Made by a program: the position numbers and the translations under genes. Below the pieces are notes generated by a model that saw only the letters and a list, made by a program, of their open reading frames with translations, was not told where the DNA came from and ran no database searches. Positions 33,600 through 42,297 of a stretch of DNA of 64,000 bases are shown here, one piece after another. How positions within the stretch are numbered: position 1 is the first letter of the stretch; each line of letters starts with the position of its first letter. The DNA is from Polyangia bacterium (GTDB taxonomy: Bacteria; Myxococcota_A; Polyangia; Polyangiales; JAUICN01). Location: positions 62,001 to 126,000 of the forward strand of contig JAUICN010000009.1 in NCBI GenBank assembly GCA_030427835.1, in the 5' to 3' direction.

Positions 33600-33728
33600 C
33601 AAACAGGCTGAGGTTGGGTTTGAATGAGAGTGCCCCGGCAGCGCAGGAGTGGGGGACGTACACGAGAGGTACTTCCCCCCGACGAGCAGGGGAGGTAAAC
33701 CACAGTCAGGCCAACCTCAGCCTGTTTG
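33600..33728 (+). repeat. R2 hairpin element, copy 2 (over the yqeY stop codon)
   Basis: A perfect 18-bp outer stem (33600-33617 with 33711-33728). The core matches R2-1 over GCCCCGGCAGCGCAGGAGTG and CCCCCCGACGAGCAGGGGAG. The inner cap is GTAC-GTAC where R2-1 has GCAC-GTGC, a compensatory change. The right arm contains the TGA stop (33717-33719) of the YqeY gene. Confidence 0.9.
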
Positions 33729-34184
33729 GGTGAGGAGTTGTTTTAGGATTGTGGAAGCGAGTTTTCCGTCGAGCAGGGCGCCGTGGCGTTTTTTGAGTTC
33801 GCCCATGGCGCGGCCCATGTCTTTGGGCCCCAAGTCTCTGGAGAGGCTGAGGCCGAGTTCTTTGACGATGGCCTCGGCGGATGCGCGGGTGGTGGCCGCG
33901 TCCAGGAGTTTGGGCAGGTAGCCCTCGATGACGGCGATTTCAGCCCGTTCCTTTTCGGCGGCTTCGGGGCGGTTGCCGGCTTCGTATTGCTGCACGGAAT
34001 CCTGGCGAGATTTGACGGCCTTTCGCAGGGTAGCGGTGGTTTCGTCGTCGCTGAGGTCGCGGCCCAGGGCCACTTCCTGGTTCATGAGGTCGGTCTTCAC
34101 CATGCGTAGGGTGTCGCGCACCATCTCGTTTTTAGACAACATGGCTTGCTTAAGGTCCGCCACGATTTGCTCCCGAATCGACAT
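33717..34184 (-). CDS. GatB/YqeY domain protein
   Basis: A 155-aa YqeY-family protein related to the C-terminal tail domain of GatB. It shows MSIREQIVADLKQAMLSKNEMVRDTLRMVKTDL, VKSRQDSVQQYEAGNRPEAAEKERAEIAVIEGYLP, and GPKDMGRAMGELKKRHG. Stand-alone YqeY proteins are widespread; a tRNA-related role is presumed from the GatB link. ATG 34184 fits the family start; the frame extends 40 codons upstream without similarity. The last codons and stop lie within one arm of R2-2. Confidence 0.93.
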   Translation of the reverse strand: MSIREQIVADLKQAMLSKNEMVRDTLRMVKTDLMNQEVALGRDLSDDETTATLRKAVKSRQDSVQQYEAGNRPEAAEKERAEIAVIEGYLPKLLDAATTRASAEAIVKELGLSLSRDLGPKDMGRAMGELKKRHGALLDGKLASTILKQLLTQTG

Positions 34185-34361
34185 AGGCAGGGGTGTACCA
34201 CGGATGGCAACCCTGGCGACTCGGGTGACCATCGGGGTGACACGTGACGTCACCGTGGGATCTAGCGGTGCGGGTATTGGAGCCAGATTGCGGTGATATT
34301 TCAAAAAATGAAGAGTATTCAGACAGGCACGAACCTTGCTTTGAGTTAGGGAGTGGTCGTT

Positions 34362-35318
34362 GTGGGAAATTTGAAGCTAGTGAGTGTTTGTTTGGTATCA
34401 GCCTTGTTCGGAGCCTGTGCTTCTGGGCAAATAGCGGGTGATGGGAAATCGGTTGAACAGGTGGAACCCGATGGTTCTTACGCAGTACGTTTTGCCGGTT
34501 TTACGTTTAAGCCGCCGTTTCCTTTTGGTCAGAGCAACTGTACTGGAACGATTGTCGCTGCAAAGGCAGTGGAGCTTCCTGACAATTCTTCGGTTTGTAG
34601 GGTGGTTATTGCTTCGGCGCAGCATTGCGTGGGAGTGCCGGCTGCTGGTGAAACAGCCACAGCACGTACCGTCACACTTAGCGAACACCCGTTGAGCGGG
34701 CTGTTTGCTATTGATCCAGATTCTTGGAGGACATCGGGGTCTCGTATCACGACCACTACCGGGTTACCTGAGTATCCGGATATTCAAACGGTTGGGGCCT
34801 ACGATGTGTCTAAGGATTGGTCATTTATGAAAGCCGAATCAAGAGTTTCTGCAGATTGTTTGAGCCTATCTCAACCGCCTACAATAGTCGGTACTCCATC
34901 AGGTGTGCGACCAAGTTGGTTGGAGCGAGAGGCACTAGCGTCCCACTTTACATACCGAGCAGCGGTTCAGAATACATTCAAGGATGTACTTTCTGCTCCC
35001 ACAATCGTTGAGCTTGGTGCTGTGACGTTTACTGCCCGCGAGCTGAGTTACGCTCCTGCAGGGTGGCTTGTTCCTTTGGGTGCTGAAAAAATATGCCAGG
35101 ACGATGCTTGTAGTGGCAAGGAGCTTGTTGTTCGTCTTAACGCAGTTTCGTTTGAAATAGGGACTATTCCTACTGTACCGGGTGATTCGGGGGCGGGCGT
35201 TTATGTTGGTTCTGAGCTTGTTGGTGCAGTGAACGCTGTTCGTGGAGATGGCGCTGCGGTTTCCATAGGCCTGTTCCCCGGAAATGCAAAGCAGATAGTG
35301 GATGGTTTGCTTTTGTAA
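34362..35318 (+). CDS. Trypsin-like serine protease lipoprotein
   Basis: About 318 aa. The signal peptide ends SALFGAC, with a Cys lipid site. The mature protein carries a chymotrypsin-like layout: NCTGTIVAAKAV, VIASAQHCVG (His as in TAAHC), GAYDVSKDWSFM (a possible Asp), and TIPTVPGDSGAGVYVGSELVGAV with the GDSGxG nucleophile. It is probably an envelope protease of unknown target. GTG 34362 with AGGGAG 8 bp upstream is the preferred start; GTG 34353 is the alternative. It is followed 76 bp later by hslO, also a stress-related gene. Confidence 0.82.
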   Translation: MGNLKLVSVCLVSALFGACASGQIAGDGKSVEQVEPDGSYAVRFAGFTFKPPFPFGQSNCTGTIVAAKAVELPDNSSVCRVVIASAQHCVGVPAAGETATARTVTLSEHPLSGLFAIDPDSWRTSGSRITTTTGLPEYPDIQTVGAYDVSKDWSFMKAESRVSADCLSLSQPPTIVGTPSGVRPSWLEREALASHFTYRAAVQNTFKDVLSAPTIVELGAVTFTARELSYAPAGWLVPLGAEKICQDDACSGKELVVRLNAVSFEIGTIPTVPGDSGAGVYVGSELVGAVNAVRGDGAAVSIGLFPGNAKQIVDGLLL

Positions 35319-35394
35319 GAAATCATAGCTCTCGAGTTGCTTGAGTGGCCTGGAGGCTGTTGCTGTGGAAGGGTTTGTCCCTAGGTGATCTTGG

Positions 35395-36288
35395 ATGATG
35401 GATTCTGGGGATAGGGTGTTGCGGGCGATGACGGATGATGGCGGGTTTCGGGTCATCACGTTGCAGAGTACGCAGACGGTTTCTGAGGCGATTGCCAACC
35501 AGGTGGCTCAGGTGACGGCAAGCGAGGGTGCAGCGCCCCTTTCGATGGACGTGTTGGGTGCGTTTGGGGAGCTGTTGACGGGGGCTGTGCTGTACCGGGA
35601 GACCATGGCTCCCACGTTGCGGGTGCAGGCGATTGTGCAGTCGGCAGATGGTACGGGGCAGATTGTGGCGGATTCGTTTCCCGAGGGGGATACCCGCGGG
35701 CTGATTCGTCGCACGGGTGATGCGCTGCACCTCAATGGAGCCATGTTGCAGATGATGCGCAGCCTACCGAACGGCACGTTGCACCGCGGTACGGTAGAGA
35801 TGAAGGGGGGCAGTATTTCCGAGGGGTTCATGTCCTACATGCAGTCATCTGAGCAGGTGGCGGGAATGCTGTCGGTGGGGTGCCAGCTCGAATGTGCAGG
35901 AGACGGTTCTGTGGAGGTGGTGGCGGCCGGCGGCTACATTGTGCAGTTGCTGCCCGAGCTTGAGGAAAACATGTTGATGCTGATGACTGAGCGGTTGAAG
36001 GAGTTTCGTTCGGTCGATGCCCTGTTTGATGGGGTGGCCTCCTCGCCTGACACGCTGATGGAAGAGCTGTTGTACGGGATGGCCTACACGCCACTCGACG
36101 ACAGCCCGGTACGGTTCAAATGCCAGTGCAGCCGCGCACGGGTGATGGCGAGCCTGGCCACATTGCCGCCGGCCGATATTGAAGAGATGGTGCGCGAGGG
36201 CAAAAATCTGGAGATGGCGTGCGACTACTGCGGCACCGACTATGAGGTGCACCCCACGGAGCTGAGGGGCCTTACGCAGCCGTCCTAG
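35395..36288 (+). CDS. hslO: Redox-regulated chaperone Hsp33
   Basis: A 297-aa Hsp33 homologue, a cytoplasmic holdase activated by oxidation of a zinc-bound Cys4 centre. The C-terminal CQCSRARV and CDYCG motifs supply CxC and CxxC. The N-terminal core includes LLTGAVLYRETM, RVQAIVQSADGTGQIVADSFPEG and MSYMQSSEQVAGMLSVG, replacing the usual YxxQSEQ. There are two adjacent ATGs at the start. It converges on the giant repeat lipoprotein with only 3 bp between stops. Confidence 0.95.
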   Translation: MMDSGDRVLRAMTDDGGFRVITLQSTQTVSEAIANQVAQVTASEGAAPLSMDVLGAFGELLTGAVLYRETMAPTLRVQAIVQSADGTGQIVADSFPEGDTRGLIRRTGDALHLNGAMLQMMRSLPNGTLHRGTVEMKGGSISEGFMSYMQSSEQVAGMLSVGCQLECAGDGSVEVVAAGGYIVQLLPELEENMLMLMTERLKEFRSVDALFDGVASSPDTLMEELLYGMAYTPLDDSPVRFKCQCSRARVMASLATLPPADIEEMVREGKNLEMACDYCGTDYEVHPTELRGLTQPS

Positions 36289-36291
36289 CGC

Positions 36292-39200
36292 CTATTTTAC
36301 ATAGACTTCGATGGCTTGGTTGGTGCCCCCACCCCAATGGGAATCGTTTTTTTGAAGCTCGAGGCCTCCGCTTGCGGCGTGCCATACGTCGGGGTGGGAT
36401 CCAAATTTCTTTTGACCTTGATAGAGCACGGTTGCTGGTGTGACACCGGCACCCACGAAGTGCGTGCCGAGTTGCGTCACGTCGTACACGGGGGAGCAAT
36501 GGGAGCTGTGGGTGCAGCTCAACATGCGAATGGTGGATTGTCGCCACCCGTTCATGACGTCGTCATCGTACATGGCGAGGCTTGTGACGGACTTGGTGGT
36601 GGCTGCACCGGCCGTGCGGATGTGGACTTGGGCCGAGACTCCGTCGGCAACCAGGGATTGCCACAGTTGGTAGTGATTGTTGGCGCCGGTGCTGGCGTCC
36701 AGGGTGCTGAGGCTTCCTGGAATCACGCCGCCGTCACGCATGAGGCTGGCGCCACTGGGGCCGCCTGTGCCGTCGGTGGATAGGATGAGGGTCCATCCGC
36801 CGGCGCCGGTGTCGTCGCCTGTGGCATCGAAGGTCATGTCGCAGTAGGCGCGATAGGCCGTGTAGCCACCGGTACCATCTGGATCGATCCAGTAGGTGCC
36901 GTCGCCTGCGTCATGGCCGTCGCCCTTGATGGTGGCGCAGGTGGTGCCAGGACATCGAAAGTTTCCTCCCTTGACCATGCAGGGGTCTTGGCAGGCCGTG
37001 GCCATGTAGTGGTTGTAGAGGTCGGTGATGTCACTTGAGCCGAGCACCGCATCGTAGATCATGAGCTCGTCAATCCGTGCCCGGAGTTCACCGTTGACGT
37101 CGTAGTCCGTTGCAGAGTCGGTATCGAGCAGTGTAAGGGGGTTTTGTCCGACAACAAGCATTCCCGTGGTGGCCATGTTGTGACCGGCTTGGTGGGTTCC
37201 TGTGGCTTCGGATGCCCCATCCAGATAGTAACCGAGTGCGCCGCTACTTTGATCCCAGGTAATGGCCACAAGGTGCCATTGGTTATCCCGGAGGTCGGTG
37301 GTGGAACTCCAGTCAGGGCCCAGGCTGTTGCCGATCATCACGCGTGGGGTACTCGTCATTTGCACCTCAAAGTCGTTGACGCTGGTGGAGGTGGCGTAGG
37401 CGAGCACCGTACCCGTGTTGTCAGGGTCCGTATCCATACGAATCCAGAAGGCCACGGATAGATCAGAGCCCGTGCTTGAGAAACCCGTCATGGGGTTGAC
37501 GACCATGCGTTGGTAGTCTGTCTCGTCGAAGAAGACACCCGTATTGTCGTCGGATGAACTCGTGATGCCCGCCGTGTTGAGTAAAGGAGTGGTCTTATAA
37601 ACGCCATGATGACCGTTGCCAGAGGCGTCGCTCGCGGGGTCGGTATCCGCGGTTTCCCCAAAGCGGTAGAACGCGACGGGGCCAAGGCTCGCGTTGGCGC
37701 CACAGCTGTCACAGGCATCCGGAGTGCTGTCGCCGTCGGTGTCCAAGTTGTCGTCCCCGGCAGCGCATAGGTCGCAGGCATCGGGAACTCCGTCGGAGTC
37801 CATATCGATGTTGTCGTCGCCGGAGGCGCAAACGTCGCACCCGTCGGGGACTCCGTCGGAGTCCGCATCGAGGGCGTCATCGGATCCGGCACAGGCGTCA
37901 CATCCATCGGGGACCCCGTCGGAGTCTGAATCCACGGCGTCGTCGGATCCTGGGCACATGTCGCAGGCATCGGGCACGCCATCGCTGTCGGCGTCGATGT
38001 TGTCATCGCCGGAGGCACAGATGTCGCATCCATTGGGTACGCCGTCCATGTCGGTGTCTTGGCTGTCGTCCGATCCGGCACAGGCGTCGCAACCGTCAGG
38101 GACGCCGTCGGAGTCTGTATCGACTGCGTCATCGGATCCTGGGCAGATGTCGCAGGCGTCTGGAACGCTGTCGGAATCCATGTCGATGTTGTCGTCGCCG
38201 GAGGCACAAATGTCGCACCCGTTGGGCACCCCATCCATGTCCGTGTCCTGGGCGTCGTCGTGGCCTGCGCAGACGTCGCATCCGTCGGGAACGCCGTCCG
38301 CATCGGTGTCGATGGCGTCGTCGGATCCGGCACAGATGTCACAGGCGTCGGGAACTCCGTCGGAGTCGGCATCGGGGCCGTTGTCGTCGGATCCTGCGCA
38401 AATGTCGCATCCATCGGGAACCCCATCGGAGTCGGCGTCGATGCTGTCGTCGTGGCCTGCGCAGACGTCGCAGCCGTTGGGTACGCCGTCGGAGTCCGCG
38501 TCCATGCTGTCATCGGACCCGGAACAGACGTCGCAACCGTCAGGCACGCCGTCCATGTCGGTATCGATGGCGTCGTCGGATCCTGCGCAGATGTCGCATC
38601 CGTCGGGCACACCGTCCGAGTCGGTATCGATGGCGTCGTCGGATCCGGCACAGATGTCGCAGCCGTCGGGGACTCCATCGGAATCCATGTCGATGGCGTC
38701 GTCGGACCCGGGGCAGATGTCGCAGAAGTTGGGTACGGTATCCATGTCGGTGTCGTCGGCATCGTTGCCGCCGGCGCAGACGTCACAGGCGTTGGGCACG
38801 CCGTCGGAGTCTGCATCCATGGTGTCGTCGGATCCGGCGCACAGGTCGCACCCGTCAGGCACACCGTCCGAGTCGGCGTCGATGGTGTCATCGGATCCAG
38901 CGCAGACGTCACAGGCGTTGGGCACGCCGTCGGAATCCACATCGGCGGTGTCGTCGCCAGAGGCACAGATGTCGCAGCCATCGGGAACCCCGTCGCTGTC
39001 GGTGTCGATGGCGTCATCGGATCCGGCGCAGATGTCGCAAGCATCGGGGACGCTGTCGGAATCCATGTCGATGTTGTCGTCTCCGCTGATGCAGATATCA
39101 CAGCCGTTGGGCACCCCGTCGCTGTCGGTGTCTTGGGTGTCGTCGGAACCCGCGCAGATATCGCAGGCGTCGGGGACGCCGTCACTGTCGGCGTCCACTG

Positions 39201-40155
39201 CGTCATCGCCCGCGGAACAAATGTCGCAACCGTCCGGCACGCTGTCGCCGTCGGTGTCGACTGTGTCGTCGTGGCCGGGGCAGATGTCACAGGCGTCTGC
39301 CACGCCGTCAGAGTCCGCGTCTGGATCGGTGGGTTGGCACAGTTCGCAGGCGTTGGGGGTACCGTCCATATCGGTGTCGATGTTGTCGTCGCCTAGCGCG
39401 CAGATGTCGCAGCCGTCGGGCAAGCTGTCGCCATCGGTATCCACGTTGTCGTCGTGCCCCGCGCAAATGTCACAGGCGTCAGGAACTCCATCGGTATCGG
39501 CATCCGCGCCGTTGTCATCTGAGCCGGGGCAAATGTCGCATCCGTCGGGAACTCCGTCTGAATCCGCATCGTCACTGTCTGGGTTGCCCGCACAGACGTC
39601 GCAGCCATCAGGAATGGTGTCCATGTCGGCGTCCGTACCGTCGTCGTGGCCGGCGCAGGTGTCGCAACCATCGGGAACTCCGTCCGAATCGGCGTCCACG
39701 GTGTCGTCGGATCCTGGGCAGGCGTCGCAACCATCGGGGATGCCGTCCGAGTCCGCATCCAGGCTGTCGTCGGTTCCCGGACAAAGGTCCATGGAATCGC
39801 AAACGCCATCCATGTCCGAGTCGGCGGTGCAGCCCATGCTGCCGTCGGTTCCTCCATCGTTGCCGAGGCCACTGTCGGGTGTGCTGCCGTCGGGTGTGCT
39901 GCCGTCTGTGGTAGCGTCGTCGGTTGTGTTTGCGTCCTGGACGCCACCGTCGCTGCTCATCTGGCCGGAGCTGGAATCCAGTGATCCATCCAGCGTGGGG
40001 GTGTTTCCCTCGTCTTTGGTGCCCTTGCCTTTTCCGCAGGCGGGTAGCAGAAGAATTGCGCTGAGGGTGTAGAGGATGATCCAAGGAATAGCCCCAGAAT
40101 TACTCCGGCGTTGCACCATGGAGAGGGTTTGGGGTGCCCGTAGAAATTCCTTCAT
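36292..40155 (-). CDS. Giant lipoprotein: about 33 TSP3-like Ca-binding repeats, LamG-like and fibrinogen-like domains
   Basis: Up to 1287 aa. The signal peptide ends LSAILLLPACG. A Ser/Asp/Gly-rich spacer is followed by about 33 tandem repeats of about 21 aa of the type DICAGSDDxxDxDSDGVPDGC, the thrombospondin type-3-like calcium-binding pattern with paired Cys. A LamG/concanavalin-like domain follows (GPVAFYRFGETADT, SVAFWIRMDTD, WHLVAITWDQSSG, ARIDELMIYDAVLGSSDI). The C-terminal domain (DGTYWIDPDG, YCDMTFDATGDDTGAGGWTLIL) recalls fibrinogen-C/COLFI-like modules. It is probably a long, calcium-stiffened surface adhesin. ATG 40119 is an alternative start with a shorter signal peptide. Confidence 0.88.
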   Translation of the reverse strand: MKEFLRAPQTLSMVQRRSNSGAIPWIILYTLSAILLLPACGKGKGTKDEGNTPTLDGSLDSSSGQMSSDGGVQDANTTDDATTDGSTPDGSTPDSGLGNDGGTDGSMGCTADSDMDGVCDSMDLCPGTDDSLDADSDGIPDGCDACPGSDDTVDADSDGVPDGCDTCAGHDDGTDADMDTIPDGCDVCAGNPDSDDADSDGVPDGCDICPGSDDNGADADTDGVPDACDICAGHDDNVDTDGDSLPDGCDICALGDDNIDTDMDGTPNACELCQPTDPDADSDGVADACDICPGHDDTVDTDGDSVPDGCDICSAGDDAVDADSDGVPDACDICAGSDDTQDTDSDGVPNGCDICISGDDNIDMDSDSVPDACDICAGSDDAIDTDSDGVPDGCDICASGDDTADVDSDGVPNACDVCAGSDDTIDADSDGVPDGCDLCAGSDDTMDADSDGVPNACDVCAGGNDADDTDMDTVPNFCDICPGSDDAIDMDSDGVPDGCDICAGSDDAIDTDSDGVPDGCDICAGSDDAIDTDMDGVPDGCDVCSGSDDSMDADSDGVPNGCDVCAGHDDSIDADSDGVPDGCDICAGSDDNGPDADSDGVPDACDICAGSDDAIDTDADGVPDGCDVCAGHDDAQDTDMDGVPNGCDICASGDDNIDMDSDSVPDACDICPGSDDAVDTDSDGVPDGCDACAGSDDSQDTDMDGVPNGCDICASGDDNIDADSDGVPDACDMCPGSDDAVDSDSDGVPDGCDACAGSDDALDADSDGVPDGCDVCASGDDNIDMDSDGVPDACDLCAAGDDNLDTDGDSTPDACDSCGANASLGPVAFYRFGETADTDPASDASGNGHHGVYKTTPLLNTAGITSSSDDNTGVFFDETDYQRMVVNPMTGFSSTGSDLSVAFWIRMDTDPDNTGTVLAYATSTSVNDFEVQMTSTPRVMIGNSLGPDWSSTTDLRDNQWHLVAITWDQSSGALGYYLDGASEATGTHQAGHNMATTGMLVVGQNPLTLLDTDSATDYDVNGELRARIDELMIYDAVLGSSDITDLYNHYMATACQDPCMVKGGNFRCPGTTCATIKGDGHDAGDGTYWIDPDGTGGYTAYRAYCDMTFDATGDDTGAGGWTLILSTDGTGGPSGASLMRDGGVIPGSLSTLDASTGANNHYQLWQSLVADGVSAQVHIRTAGAATTKSVTSLAMYDDDVMNGWRQSTIRMLSCTHSSHCSPVYDVTQLGTHFVGAGVTPATVLYQGQKKFGSHPDVWHAASGGLELQKNDSHWGGGTNQAIEVYVK
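37700..39795 (-). repeat. Coding tandem repeat, 63-bp period, about 33 copies
   Basis: The DNA encoding the TSP3-like repeats has a regular 63-bp period (21 codons). A few units are 19 or 22 codons, for example the QPTDPDADSDGVAD unit. Copies are similar but not identical. The repetition keeps long antisense frames open on the plus strand, which are artefacts. Confidence 0.85.
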
Positions 40156-40324
40156 TTATATATTATTCTACGTTTGTTAAATATTGGCTATCCTCCAGGT
40201 TTGGTGACCATTGGACGGGGATTGGGGTGGGTGTGTCACCTACGGGTACCTACGTTGTTTTGGTCGCTTTCGGTGTTTGGCCTGTTGTGTCGCGTGGGGT
40301 CTTGGGATCGCGTAAGTTGTGCCC

Positions 40325-41320
40325 ATGCGTGTACTGGTGACAGGTGCCCTGGGGTTTTTGGGTCAACATACCTGTGAGTTTCTGCATCGGGATGGTGTCA
40401 CGGTGGTGGGGACGGATCTTGCGGCCGATGCTAGGGATGCCGATGCTGGGGATAGGGTGTTGCTGGATTCGCCAGATGAATATTTTGGGGCGGATTTGAG
40501 CGAGCCGGATTGGTCGGGCTCCTGTTCCGAGGTGGACGCGGTGGTGCATACGGCGGGCTTGAGTCGACCCTGGGGGAAACCGGAGGCGTTTCACCGTGCC
40601 AATGTGGTGGCGAGCCAACGTGTGGCAGAGTTTTGTGTGAAGCGTGGGATCCCCCTGGTGCACATTTCATCCCCCGCCATTTATGCGCATGGTGCGAACG
40701 CGTTGGATTTGCTGGAGTCCACGCCGGTGAAGAAGGACCACGGTACCAATGGTTATTCTCGATCCAAGGCGGAGGCCGAGGCGTTGTTGCAACGCATGCG
40801 TACCGAACAGGGGTTGCGGGTGGTCACGTTGCGACCCGGTGCGATTGTGGGGTTGGGGGATCAGGCCACGGCTCCCCGTGTGGTTCAGGCCCTAAAGCGT
40901 GGGTGGTTTCCCCTGGTGGCCGGGGGCCGCGCTTTGCGGGATTTTACCTCGGTGGAAAATGTGGCCCATGCCATTGTGCTTTCCCTGAAGCATTTCGACG
41001 GGGCGGAGGGGCGAGCGTACAATATTACCAACGGCGTGGCCGTTTCGATCCAGGATGCGTTGACGCTTTTTTGTAAGGAGCTGCACCTCAGTCCTCGACG
41101 GGTGCACGTTCCTGCCTGGGTGGCTTGGACGTTGGCCGCAGTGCTGGAACCCATCGGGCGTTTGATCGGCTGGGAGCCGTTGATCACACGCTTTGCGGTG
41201 CGAAGGCTTGTGTACAGCCGAACGCTCAGCATTGAGGCCGCCAAACGGGATCTGGACTACCAGCCCAGTGTGAGCCTTGAGCAGTCGGTGGAGCGGTATT
41301 GTTTAGGGACCACCATCTGA
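40325..41320 (+). CDS. NAD-dependent epimerase / 3-beta-hydroxysteroid dehydrogenase-like protein
   Basis: About 331 aa, extended SDR. It has MRVLVTGALGFLGQHTCEFLHRDG, DAVVHTAGLSRPWG, ISSPAIYAHG, and the catalytic NGYSRSKAEAE (YxxxK). VTLRPGAIVGLGD and a long C-terminal substrate domain with a hydrophobic helix (VAWTLAAVLEPIGRLIGW) complete it. This pattern resembles the 3-beta-HSD/OleD-type SDRs acting on sterol or long-chain substrates; the exact reaction is open. ATG 40325 begins the Rossmann motif; GTG 40319 is an alternative. It converges on phyH. Confidence 0.88.
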   Translation: MRVLVTGALGFLGQHTCEFLHRDGVTVVGTDLAADARDADAGDRVLLDSPDEYFGADLSEPDWSGSCSEVDAVVHTAGLSRPWGKPEAFHRANVVASQRVAEFCVKRGIPLVHISSPAIYAHGANALDLLESTPVKKDHGTNGYSRSKAEAEALLQRMRTEQGLRVVTLRPGAIVGLGDQATAPRVVQALKRGWFPLVAGGRALRDFTSVENVAHAIVLSLKHFDGAEGRAYNITNGVAVSIQDALTLFCKELHLSPRRVHVPAWVAWTLAAVLEPIGRLIGWEPLITRFAVRRLVYSRTLSIEAAKRDLDYQPSVSLEQSVERYCLGTTI

Positions 41321-41334
41321 ATCTTCACGGGGTG

Positions 41335-42267
41335 TTAGCTCCGTTCAAACAGCTTGTGGATGGCGCGCCCGGCCTTTCCTAGGATGTGGTAGAAGGGCAT
41401 TTTGCTTTTGGCGCTCTTGGGAGCAAAGTCATCGGTGACATAGGGGATGTACATGACCTGGCGCAGGCTGCGTTTGCCCACGTAGGGGGAGCGTTCCACG
41501 CGGTGCCAAAGGCGGCCGTCGTGCACGGTGAGATCTCCCGGCTCGGTTTCCACCGCGATTTCGTTGGGGTCCGGCTTGTGGGCAATGAAGTGGGGTTTGT
41601 AGGTGCACATTTGCCAGAAGCTCTGGTTGTGGCTTCCCGGTATGAGGCGCAGCCCGCCATCTTCCTTACGAACTCGGCTAAAGTGTACGCCTACGTTCAA
41701 CATTTGCTTTGGCATGCGCCCAAGAAAGACGTCCCTGAGGCCGTCGGTGTGCCAGCCCAGTCGTTTGTAGGCGGTTCCGGGAACGTTCATGAATCGGTTG
41801 AATACAAGGCCATCTTTTTCTTTGTCGCCGACGCGCGCGTCGGCATCCACCAGTTGGCGCACGGGCTCAAATCGTGGGTCGTGAATGAACTTGGAAATGT
41901 AGTCGGAGTGCAGTGAGGTGAAGGGGAGGCGGTTGATGAAAGGTTGGCCTTCTTCACCCTTTCCGATGAAAAGTGGAATGCCGTTGATCCGTTTGAGTTT
42001 TTGGGAAAGCCAACATTGCTCTATGCGTTTCACTTCTTCTGTGATGGTGTTGACTTCTTCCTCGGTCGCCACATTGCCGAATATGATGAAACCATGTTCG
42101 TCGAGAAAGGCGCGCTGCACCGGGGTTAGCTCTGCCCCCAACGCAAACCGGGTGTCGAGTGGAAGCTTGCTTGCTTCCACTCGGTCTTCCTCGGTGGGTA
42201 GACGGGCGGGTGCCTTGGTGGGGACAGCGGGAGGCTGTTGGGAGGGGCTTACTTCTTGGACTTGCAT
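41335..42267 (-). CDS. Phytanoyl-CoA dioxygenase (PhyH) family protein
   Basis: About 310 aa, Fe(II)/2-oxoglutarate-dependent oxygenase. The iron triad is visible: HxD in LGWHTDGLRD and distal His in LTVHDGRLWHRVERSP, whose Arg would bind 2-oxoglutarate. LRLIPGSHNQSFW is the classic PhyH strand-turn. Substrate unknown; the family hydroxylates fatty acyl, hopanoid or small-molecule substrates. It lies 30 bp downstream of the TetR-type gene on the same strand, probably co-transcribed and under its control. Confidence 0.88.
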   Translation of the reverse strand: MQVQEVSPSQQPPAVPTKAPARLPTEEDRVEASKLPLDTRFALGAELTPVQRAFLDEHGFIIFGNVATEEEVNTITEEVKRIEQCWLSQKLKRINGIPLFIGKGEEGQPFINRLPFTSLHSDYISKFIHDPRFEPVRQLVDADARVGDKEKDGLVFNRFMNVPGTAYKRLGWHTDGLRDVFLGRMPKQMLNVGVHFSRVRKEDGGLRLIPGSHNQSFWQMCTYKPHFIAHKPDPNEIAVETEPGDLTVHDGRLWHRVERSPYVGKRSLRQVMYIPYVTDDFAPKSAKSKMPFYHILGKAGRAIHKLFERS

Positions 42268-42297
42268 GATCACTTCGTGTTGGGTTGATTGTTTCTT

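Noticed and set aside
37694-40072. A 792-codon plus-strand frame and a second frame at 38059-39396 antisense to the giant lipoprotein
   Set aside because: They are kept open by the 63-bp codon-periodic repeats on the minus strand, are extremely repetitive, lack ribosome-binding sites and have no domain I recognise.
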